This document shows positions 10,965 through 21,900 of a stretch of DNA of 64,000 nucleotides, in pieces. The DNA is taken from NCBI GenBank assembly GCA_019914945.1, contig CM034103.1, forward strand, positions 5,890,001 through 5,954,000. The letters are read 5' to 3'. A program made the position numbers and the translations under genes. The notes below the pieces were generated by a model. It saw nothing but the letters and a program-made list of their open reading frames with translations. It had not been told where the DNA came from and ran no database searches. Origin of the DNA: Typha latifolia. Its lineage: Eukaryota > Streptophyta > Magnoliopsida > Poales > Typhaceae. Within the stretch, counting starts at the first letter, position 1. The number at the start of each line of letters is the position of its first letter.

Positions 10965-12600
10965 GTGGTTTCATGTAAACAACCACATCAAGATGACAAT
11001 GAAGATATGTGTTACTCACGTCTAATTGACGAAGTTGTTGACCTCTAGACAGAGCAAGAGCAAGAACTATACAAATGGTCATAGATTTTATTACGGATTG
11101 AAGATATCATTGTGATCTATGCCTTCACATATTTTGAAACCCTTCATAACAAGATGAGCCGTGTAGCTAATGATTGTGTTGTTAGGGCGACTTTTGATTT
11201 CGAAAACCCTCTTGCAACCAATCATATTTTTGGATGGTAGAGGAGATTCTAGCGTCCAAGGTGCCATTATAGGTCAAGGCGTTATACTCATTTTCCATTG
11301 TTTATCTTCGTCACACATTTTAGGCAGCTTTAGAAAAATAGGTAGGTTCAATATCATCTGCATCGAATGTGAAGGCAAGAGGATGCCAACTCCTAAAAAT
11401 TCGGCAATGTTTAGCATGCTATCAAGAGACGGAGTCACCATCTCATGTCGACATGAAGGAGCGGTAGAGGTGTGAGAGACTAGTGAATATGTTGTGGCAG
11501 GAAAAGAAGGACACGTCATAGTAGCTATTGGTGATTTTGTGCTTTCCATTGTCAAATCGACAATCATTGTTGGTACCGTAGCCAATTCTTCTTTTATAGT
11601 AGGTAGCCAAGGAGAAGAAGGTGTGTAGTCGATAGTAGTAGCTATCAGAGGAGCTATAGTTGGTAGAGGATAAGTGGTGATCTATTTGGATGGCGAGGAG
11701 CATGAGCTTGAATACTTGCTAGAGAAATGTAATTGTAGGACTTGCATGGTATAGTTGCTCAACGGAGTGAAATAAAGGAAGAGTACCATCCTTGGAGGGT
11801 AGTGGTGTTGGCAAGGCTTGGTGGACAGGGTTGATGGTCGGCATCACAATACGTGCTAAAAGGAAACACGACATCACAATACATGCTAGAAGAAAACAAG
11901 ATGGTGACAAGAGAGTTATGGTTAGATCTTTTTAGCAGAGAGAAGGTGCGAGATAGAGGTTCGAGAGGGAAAATTTGCTCATAAAAAGACATGACATAAT
12001 ATGTAGATGCGACCAATAATGAGGTATAATAGCCTAAGTATCTTGATGGATAGCCAAGAAACACAGATGTAGTAGAACGTGGTGGCAATTTGTGCTTAGT
12101 ATAAGGCTGAAGATATGGAAAACAGAGATAACTAAAAGCCTAAAGAAAGTTGTAATCTAGAGATTTGTGAAGAAAAACTTACCAAGGTGGCATCCATTGT
12201 AATGCTTTAGAGGGTAGATGGTTAATAACGTAAACCATAGTTTAAAAAGCAAAGTTCCGATAGGTCATAGGTACACCGGATTGGAAAGGAAGCACAAGAC
12301 CAGTTTCCAGAAGGTGCTGATTTTTTTTCCATGCCTCCATTTTATTGAGGTGTGTAAGGACAAGAAATACGGTGTCAAATTCTATTAGTTAAAAGTATGG
12401 ACTTGAACTTTCTAGACAGAAATTCACTAGCACCATCAAGTTGGAGAAATTTGACTTAGTATTCAAAGATTTTCTAAACTTGTGTAAGAAATTGAGAAAA
12501 ATATCACAAACATCACAATGCAATTTAAAAGTATAAAGCCAAGATTTAATAGCGGAAACCATTTTTAGATGCAAAGGAACATGATCCCCAATTATTAGTA
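10965..12600 (-). pseudogene. Copia integrase and N-terminal reverse transcriptase remnant
   Basis: On the minus strand, from high to low coordinates, this runs in copia pol order. First is the integrase C-terminal part, with 'HLLETGLVLPFQSGVPM' (about 12320-12270) and 'LPPRSTTSVFLGYPSRYLGYY' (12085-12025). Next comes a low-constraint linker (about 11900-11300). Last is the RT start, with 'YTARLVMKGFKICEGIDH' (about 11170-11115) and 'SRGQQLRQLDVSNTYLHCHL' (11045-10990). Stops and frameshifts are frequent. The RT then breaks at about 10965 and continues at 10132. The catalytic integrase residues of the core domain are not clearly present, so this is a dead copy. Confidence 0.72.
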
Positions 12601-12689
12601 TGAATTAATTCCAAAGGTCGTAGCACATAGACATATAAATGGCTTTCCTCATAATAGATAGTAAATATGCTCCCTAAGGAACCCTAAAC

Positions 12690-14560
12690 TTATAGATGAT
12701 GAACTTTAAGCTTTTTGAGTTCTCTCTAGATGGATCCTGATCCTTCTAACCTCTAGTTCAGCTCCTCCTCCAAAATGCTATAAGATGAATATTTGACTAG
12801 CAATTGGACTAATAACTCCTTACATAATGAAACAAAGTGAAGCTCTTTTTAGGTGATTGGATGGATCACTTTATTATATCTCAAAATCCCTTTTATAAAT
12901 TGTGAGAACCTTTTGTAAGAGTCACCAAAAGAAACATTAACTTTGAATAAGTTTTGTGATCTTATAGGCATTGAGATCATTTAAGGATTTAACTAGAGCT
13001 TCACTAAGTTCCTTTATCTAGCATAGAGCATCATACATATTGATTTGAGATGGAACTTGTTTCAATTGAGACACTATACTATAATCAGGTGTAAGTCTCC
13101 TTTCATTTGAAGGATTGACAAATTTGAGAACCTACGGTTTTGGAATAATCATTGAATCCCCCCTGCTTTGTTGTTGAACCGCTAGGTGTTTCTTCAATTT
13201 TTTAGTCTTTTTCTTGGCTCTATTGTCCTTGATTAATGGTATTCTAGAGTTTTCCCCTAGTAGTTGTCGTGTTAAATTTATAGCAGCTCTCCTATAATCT
13301 TTCTACATTTTAGTCCATTCAGCAAGATTATGACTTTTATTTGGGTCACAATTCATAAAAAGTGATTGGAGTTTTTGAAAATATTTATATATCAATAGAC
13401 ATCCATTGAAGTCCCTCTTCAAGTGCGAATGGAGTACTAATGACTCTGAAAGAGACTATGACTACATTAGCCTATTGAAATGTAAGCTCTTTGTACTTTG
13501 AATTTTTTGCAGTATCATTTAAAGTAATAGAATCCTCCTTGGTAGCTTTTGCTAGCTAGTCTGTGAATGGCTTACAATCTTCAATAGGATGGCTGAGAAA
13601 ATATGTGATATGCACAATATCGAAGATCCTCTATTTCTTTTACTTGATTAGGGAACTTGGAGTCAAACATATTTAACATTCCTTCTTGTACTACATGATT
13701 TAATAGATGTTGAAACTTACTCCTTTTGAAATGGTATTATTTTGATATCATCTCTTTTCATTTTATTGCAAGAGATTGACGAAGGTATTTGTCCTTCCTT
13801 CTTCATTGATATGGAAGAATATGGAAAGAATTTGATTCTTGAGTCTTATTGGATTTAGGACTTGGAAACAGTAGGCCAGGTTTCTTAGTGGTACTAGATC
13901 TGTGGTTATGCTCCATGAGATGAGAAAATCTCTCATAGCTGAGCATTGTCTTACCAATTGAATTTATCATGCTAGAGAAGTCTATGACATCAAAGGTTTG
14001 CCCAAGAGGTATAGCCCATTTTGGTATCATTCAATTCATGCAGCCCTCTACCATTATGCATTTACATGATCATTCATAACATGATGCTCATAGCCTTGGT
14101 CGTCTTGAAGTCAATTTGAAAAAAGTTAGAATTGATGTTGTTGATCTAAAGCTAAGGAAGCAATGAGTCCTCTCTGTGTGGATGACAGTTCACGCCTTGG
14201 CAACTTTGAAGCAACAATATGTAGATAAGTAAATTGGCCTCAAGTGGTAAAGTAAATCTCGAGTCAATTGGGTCCATGACGGTGGCTCTAATATGAAGGC
14301 TTTATTAGTTGTTTAGTAAAATCTATAATCACAAGGACTCTATTAATTTTTTTTCTCAATGATATGGACTTTACGACTTAGCCCAATCACATCTTTATAA
14401 TTTTTATGAACTTTTTCTCGAATTTGAGCTAGGATGTGGTTGGCATCTACCCAAAAAATAATTGGTTGTCCCTACTCCCTTGATGTCTCTAACTATGACG
14501 ACCTCCTCAAGACTTCCATTGAGGCAAAAGTAAGATTTGTTATGTGGTCCATGCTGACTA
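12690..14560 (-). pseudogene. Tat/Ogre-like Ty3 gag-protease remnant
   Basis: Minus-strand translation recovers motifs I associate with Tat-lineage Ty3 elements. One is a cysteine-histidine segment resembling 'YHRFLGHPIEDC' (about 13620-13580). Another is 'RRAAINLTRQLLGENSRIPL' followed by a lysine-rich stretch (about 13300-13200). A third is 'LKQVPSQISMYDAL' (about 13075-13030). The longest clean frame (14030-13803) encodes the piece upstream of these. The region 14050-14560 continues on the same strand with charged coiled-coil-like peptide pieces but no firm match. No RT or LTR adjoins it. The lineage call is from memory of motif order and is moderate at best. Confidence 0.45.
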
Positions 14561-14689
14561 GAAGGCTCTTGGCCTAGATGGTTTTCATGTTGATTTCTTT
14601 TGTAAGTTTTGGTAATATTATAGATAATAACTTGATTTTGTTTTTGAACTTCTTTTCAAATGTCTTCTTCCTTATTTCTAAGATGTGGC

Positions 14690-14722
14690 CAATTAAGGGA
14701 TAGAAGAAGAAGGAGGAGGAAA

Positions 14723-14770
<48 letters not shown>

Positions 14771-17585
14771 CAACTTTCGCAAATATAATCACAAATTTTG
14801 TTATATTTTCTATACATTGTAGAATTTATACTTTAACATTATAATTTACATAGAAATAAATAATAATTATGTAGAGGCATGCTTTTGGTTATTTAATTAA
14901 CCATAATTATCTCACAATCTGTGATATTTTACTTTATTAATTAAAAGGTGATTAGAGAGACTTGCATAGAAAAAAGAGAGAATAAGGGATAAAAAAAGGA
15001 AAACAAGAAGTAGCAATAACTGAAAAGAAAAAAAAATAAAAAAAAATAAAATATATTAACAAATTTCACAAATATAATGACAAATTTTTTTGTTTATTAA
15101 CAACTTTTGCTATTTTTTCTATACATTATCTATACATTACAGAATTTACATACTTCACAATTATAATTTTTAGAAAAATAAATAATAATCATATAGAGAT
15201 ATTTTTTTTATTTAACTAATCATAATTGTCTTATAACTATCTCTGATTAATATCTTACTTTATTAATAAAATAGCGATTAGATTGACTTATATAGAAAAT
15301 AAAAGAATATAAATTAAAGGATAAAAGAAGAAGGAGAAGCGAAAGAGAAAAAAGAAAAAGAAAAAGCATAAATAACTTTCACAAATATAATCACATTGCT
15401 CATTTCAAGACCAACTATGGAGATAGGGCTCACGACGAGGGTCTCTTACTCCGCTAGATCTCGGCCTAGTTGTCTAGTTTAACAAATTTCATTATTTTTT
15501 TTAATAATTTCGTTATTTTTTTTCTATACATTGCATATTTTCTATACTTCACTATTATAATTTATATAAAATATAATCATGCAGAGTCATGCTTTTTGTT
15601 ATTTAACTAATCGTAATTATCTCACCACTATCGCTGATTAATCTCTTATTTTATTAATAAAAGAGTAATTAGAGAGATTTGTGTAGAAAAAAAGAGAGAA
15701 CAATTAAGGGATGGAAGATGAAGAGAAACATATTAACAACTTATGTAAATATAATAACAAATTTTATTATTTCTTAACAACATTCCTATTTTTTCTTTAC
15801 ACTTTATATAAACTATAGAATTTATATAGAAACAAATAATATTTATAATTATCTTACCATTATCTTTGATTAATATCTTACTCTATTAATTAAAAAAAGA
15901 TTAAAGAGACTTGTATATAGAAAAAAAAGATAGAATGATTAAGGGATAGCAGAAGAAGAAGCAAAAGAGAAAAAAATTGAAGAAAAGAAGAAGAAAATAC
16001 ATTAATAACTTTCACAAATATGATAATAAATTTTTTTTAACCATTTTTGTTATTTTTTCTATAAATTGATTAATTTGTATACTTTACTATTAAAATTTAC
16101 ATAGAAATAAATAATTATTATGCAGAGTCATGCTTTTTTATTTAACTAATATTAATTATCTCATCACTATCTCCAATTAATCTTTTATTTTATTAATTAA
16201 AGAGTGATTAGAGAAAGTCGTATAAAAAATATAGAATAATTAAGGGATAAAAGACGAAGAAGAAGAAAACATATTAACAACTTAGTCAAATATAATAATA
16301 AATTTTATTATTTTTTAACAACTTTCATTTGTTTTCTTTACAATTTATATAAATTGCAAAATTTACATAGAAATAAATAATAATCATGCATAGTCATGCT
16401 TTTTGTTATTTAACTAATCTAATTATCTCACAATTATCTTCAATTAACATCTTACTTTATTAATTAAATAATAATTAAAGAGACTTGTATATATAAAAAA
16501 AAAGAATGATTAAGGAATAGAAGAAGAAGAAGCAAAGGAAAAAAAGAAAGTATAAGAAAAAGAAGAAGAAAATACTTTAACAACTTTCGTAAATATAATA
16601 ACAAATTTAGTTATTTTTCAATAATTTTTGTTATTTTTTAACAACATTCGTTGTTTTTTCTATATATTATAGAATTTGCATACTTCACCATCACAATTTA
16701 TATAAAAATAAATAATTATTATTATTGCAGGGTCATATTTTTTACTATTTAACTAATTATAATTATTTCAACACTATCTCCGATTAATATGTTAGAGAGA
16801 CTTGTATAGAAAAAAAGAACAAATAAATGATATAAAAAGAAGTATTAGAGGAAGAAAACATATTAACAATTTTCATAAATATAATAACAAATTTTATTAT
16901 TTTTATATACACTTTCTATATGCTGCAGAATTCACATACTTCATCATTATAATTTATCTAGAAATAAATAATAATTATGTAGAGTCATATTTTTTTGTTA
17001 TTTGATTAATCTTAATTATATCATCACTCACTCCAATTAATCTTTTACTTGTATAGAAAAAAAAAGGATTAAGAGATAGAAGAAGGAGCATTAGCAATAG
17101 CAAAAGAAGAAGAAGAAAAGAAGGAGAAGAAAAAAGAATAAATAGTTACTATTTAACTAATTATAATTATTTCAACACTATCTCTGATTAATATGTTACA
17201 TTATTAAATAAAGAATAATTAGAGAGACTTGTATAGAAAAAAGAACAAATAAATGATATAAAAAGAAGAAGTATTAGAAGAAGAAAACATATTAACAATT
17301 TTCGTAAATATAATAACAAATTTCATTATTTTTATATACACTTTCTATATGCTGCAGAATTCACATACTTCATCATTATAATTTATCTAGAAATAAATAA
17401 TAATTATGTAGAGTCATGTTTTTTTGTTATTTGACTAATCTTAATTATCTCATCACTAACTCCAATTAATCTTTTACTTGTATAGAAAAAAAAAAAAGGA
17501 TTAAGAGATAGAAGAAGAAGGAGCATTAGCAATAGCAAAAGAAGAAGAAAAAAAGAAGAAGAAGAAAAAAGAATAAATAGTTACA
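14690..17585. repeat. Array of degenerate AT-rich ~270-430 bp tandem units
   Basis: At least nine diverged units recur. Each contains, in order: 'attaacaacttt', 'caaatataataacaaattt', 'ttctatacattgcagaattt', 'ataatttacatagaaataaataataat', 'gagtcatgctttttgttatttaac', 'attatctca', 'attaatctcttactttattaatt', and an A/G-rich run with AAG/GAA repeats. Unit starts are near 14767, 15054, 15370, 15729, 16000, 16269, 16573, 16858 and 17286. The last two (16743-17146 and 17147-17575) are much more alike than the rest, indicating a recent duplication. No coding potential is seen. Confidence 0.75.
14729..14768. repeat. (TA)n microsatellite
   Basis: A 40-bp TA run at the left edge of the AT-rich tandem array. 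Confidence 0.9.
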
Positions 17586-18720
17586 GCATATAAAGTCGAG
17601 GCCATTTTTCTTTTATAATATCCCGTTAATATTTAACGAGGCACACATAATGCAAAGTTAGAAGGAAAAGAGAGAAAAAAAAACCTCAACAGCTAAGGAA
17701 GCCAAAAACGGGCCTAACTTACAAAAACGAAAGCCAAGTAAATTTTTTGTACAAATAACCCAATATATATAACTAAATATGAACATGAGTATATATGAAT
17801 TTGATTATAATTAATAAAGCTATGAGTATATAATTTTAAATTAATTAACTATCCAATTAATCTATATTTATATTAATTAAAGAAAATAAACTAAATCAGT
17901 AAAAGAAAAGGCACTGTTACAGTGCTGGCTCAACCTAATACTACTGCACGAGAATAAGGAGCCTTTGGAATATCAGAGGGGGTTTTTCTTCAAATTGGTC
18001 AAAGATGGTATAACCGCATCCAATTGGATTGATCATTGAACCTCCACATTCACTATTTTGAAGTAGCCCATCAAATATAGACTCTTCAAACAATCCATAG
18101 ATTAGGCAAGCTCTATCAAAACCAACGTGTAACCTGGCTAGAAGGGGTTAGGGTGTGAGATTTTTTTACTAGAACTTCAAGAGAAGAATTATGCTTTTAG
18201 GAGGAACAACAACTTCCAGAGAGCCTTCCAGCCCAAAGAGTTAGTAGACTCATTAGGCTCAAAATGGTGGAGGTGCGTAAATACATACGCATGCAGACTT
18301 TGCAACTCTGTGCATTTAATGGTAGAATATCTCGTAGCATTATGGAGCAGGTGTTGGTGGTCTAGGACAGCATCCTATTACTAGCATATAAGTACTAACC
18401 CAGCTATCTCCATCCTCCACGACTTATCCATTGGAAATTTCCCCCTCCTGGGTTTCTAAAGTCAACATTAACGGCTTATTTTCACGTCCCGACGAGCCTT
18501 CCACTGTGCTCCTTGGTCAATTGTAATTCTGGTTGAGGAAATCGTGTTTTTATCCTCTTCTTCTACCGCTCTTTCCTCTCCCGCTTGCGTGTCTATTTGT
18601 TAGCAATTCTTACTGGCCCAAGGTAGCTAATTAATACACTTGCCTTTCGAGAACAAGTTTACACCAATTTTACCCCTATTAGGCTTATAATATTATAGGT
18701 ATGCCAGCACGTCTTAACTA
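17586..18720. other. Intergenic DNA upstream of the bHLH gene
   Basis: No gene is seen. Sequence at about 17770-17935 resembles the AT-rich part of the family C LTR near 5830-6110 and may be an older fragment. From about 18400 composition rises in GC, and CT-rich patches appear, as expected near a promoter. A weak TATA-like 'gcatataagt' lies near 18378. I cannot place the transcription start. Confidence 0.35.
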
Positions 18721-18902
18721 GGGTAAGAGTATTCATATCAAATACCAGACGACAAGCTCAATCAATCCTTTGTTCCCTACGTCCCTAGGATCGGTATCTT
18801 TCCCTTCCATCTCGCCTAACTGTCCGACACCTTTCTTTCTTCTGTCCCTATTCCATCCTAATGGTGATCGCAGATGAGCTCTCCTTCGGACAAACGAGCA
18901 GC

Positions 18903-21900
18903 ATGGACGACACTGTTGTGGCCGAGTACAGCTCCTATTGGGAGACCAAGAGGTTCTTGGAAAGCGAAGAGTTGGAGAGGTTCTTCCCAATCCTTGAAGC
19001 CATTCTATTCTCTTCGTCTCCCCTTTTCCATGCTTTTATAAATAGTTTTCCAATGATTCCCTTCTACACATCCGCCATCAAGAGCAAAATAGTTCTTTTT
19101 TTCATGTCAGTTCCCCTTTTTCGCTTGACGAATTTAGATCAGAGCCAAAATGGGAAACTCATTATTCTTATATTTCCATCGTTGGTACTGCGTACTTAAT
19201 TTCAACTAGAATATCTGTTAGGTGCCGTCATTAGCCTAGACCGGTAGACGCTGGTTGACTATCATGCGCTCTTGACATTTCATGAATTTAATCTAACGAA
19301 AAAGAAATATTTTATTAAACCACCTCTTATTTTGTTTAATTTGGTTTCCTTTTTATTTTTACGCTAACTTTATACTTAAAGATATCAATATCAGTTTTGC
19401 ATCTATAGTTAACTTAATTTCTTATAATGTAATTGATAATTTAAAAAATATAGTAAAAAAAGACAAAATATAAGACATTTTTAATTAATTTTATAGAAAA
19501 AAAATAACGGAATAGAGGCTCTTTATTTAGGAAATTAGATAGGCTTTACCTGAAATGGGAACTTTTTTATATAATGTGTCTTGGGATGTAATGCGAACTG
19601 CATATTTCTAGTACTAGTTTAAAGCTCGCTTCTTGACTTCTCATATCCCAAGAAGCTCTTTGGTAGACTGCGAACATTGAATACTGAACCAAGATATATA
19701 GGGTATCTGGGAGAGGAGAACTGCTGCCAATTTTTTTTTTATTTAATTCACTTTGTACAGCTGGACGATCTGCTCCTTGTTTGTAGGTAGGCCCTAGTTT
19801 TGCTATACAAAAAAGAAATAAGAAAAAAAAAAGAAAACCCTAATGAATGAGTTGGACTCAAAAGAATGGCATCTTCCTTAAGGTTATTGATCTTGCCCCC
19901 CTCCTCTATGCCAAATTGGGCATCTTCTTCCACGTAACTCAAGATCGACATATGCTATTTATTCTCTTTCTCTTTTCCCACTTAAATTATACTTATCATT
20001 GTTTGGTCAAAATGGTGCAGTAGTTTGGGATTAGATGAGACAGCGTCTGGGAACTATGATTCGAGCTCTCCTGATGGGGCTGGATCCTCCTCCATTACGG
20101 CCTCGAAGAACATCGTCACGGAGAGGAACCGACGAAAGAAGCTCAACGAAAGCTTGTACGCCCTCCGAGGTGTAGTACCAAACATTACCAAGGTAGTTCA
20201 ATCAGACGTACATGCAGTTTACAAAGAAGTAGAGAAGATAAACTAAAGATTAATGATTCCATCTCTTTGTTGAGTTAATTAGATGGATAAGGCCTCTGTA
20301 ATCAAGGATGCAATCGAGTGCATCCAAGAGCTTCAGGAGCAAGAGAGAAGCATATCGGCAGAGGTATCGAAGGTGGATCCATTGAATAAGGAGGAACCCT
20401 CGATGAGCAACGTCGAGCGGAATTCTGTCGACTTAAGATCATCAAGCTCACCATCAATTGAAGTAGTGGAAGTACTCTATCTATATATCTATCTCTCTAG
20501 ATTTCTTTTCCGAAAGTGGCCGGTTTGATTGAAACATGACTTGACTATTTTGTATATATATATATATGCAGCTAAGGGTGTGCGCAGTGGGTGAAAAGAT
20601 TTCAGTTGTGAGCATCACTTGCATGAAGAAGAGGGATGCCATGATCCAAATGTGCAAAGTTTTTGAGTTCCTCAACGTCAAAGTTATCACATGTAACGTT
20701 ACCTGTGTCACTGGAATTCTCCTGTTCACCCTGTATGTTGAGGTACCTCTCTCTCTCTCTCTCTCTCTCTCTAGATTGCTTCTAGGAGTATTAATCAGGT
20801 TGGGTTTGCGGGTTCAGGTCATGTCAAATTCAGGTCAGGTCAACATCACCCTAACACGAACACAGTTGCATTTGGTAGATAGGAACACGACTTGTTTATT
20901 AAATGAGTAGCACGATACGACCCATGTAACCTGTTTAATAAATGAGCCAAGTTAACATGGCATGATTTGTATAATCCGGTTTAATAAATGGGTTGGGTTA
21001 ACATTGCATGACCCGTGTAACCCATTTAATAAACGGGTCATATTAACACGACCCGAATAATACAATAAAATTTAATTATTTACTATTTGACCACATATAA
21101 AAATTAATATTTACTAATTTACCATATATAAATAATACATTATACAATAAACTCAAAATTTATACAACAAAAAAATAATAATTATAAGCATTAAGCTATT
21201 AACCATGCATTCAATCAAATACAAATACAATCTATTATACAATAAACTCTCAGTTATACAAGCCATTAATCTAACACAAATCCATTCTTTTAATTACAAT
21301 AATAACAACGACAACAACCAACATTAACTAAATTTTAGTTCCAACGTCGGCGATGAACTTTCACTCGTTCGCGGAAGGATCATACTCCTCAATGACAGAG
21401 ATCAGAGACAAAGACGGAGACGACGAGATCAAAGATAGCGAGGGTGAGGGTAGGAGAGATAGATTGATCAACCGACAGCAACGGCAATGGCACGGACGTG
21501 CAAAAAGTATGGTAATCCATCGGAGATCTTATGAGAGTAGGGCGGCAGTGGAGGTGAGGCCGCAAGAGGGAAGACTGGAGGAGATCAAACCTTTGGATTT
21601 CAAAGAGGGTGAGAGGCTAGGAGGCCCGTCGGAGTTCTAAGGAGAGAAGGGCAGTGGTAGAGGCAAGATGCCCATCGAAGGAGATCAGGGCTTTGGGATT
21701 TCAAAGAGGGTGAAAAGGTGGAAGCCCGTCGGAGGTATGAGGAGAGAAGGGTTGCGGTGGCAATGAGAGCTTATCACAGGCAGTAGTGGAGGTGAGAGGG
21801 AGGATGGGAGGAGATGATCGGTTGGTGAGAAAGAATGTGTGAAGGTTAGGGTGTGAGTTAGGGTTATAAAAGTTAAATATTTATATAGTGGGGTATAGTG

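Noticed and set aside
14574..14792. 72-codon minus-strand frame
   Set aside because: It reads through the (TA)n microsatellite, giving Tyr-Ile repeats. Not a gene.
18733..18990. 85-codon minus-strand frame over the bHLH first exon
   Set aside because: Shadow of the sense exon. The sense strand has the conserved peptide and splice sites.
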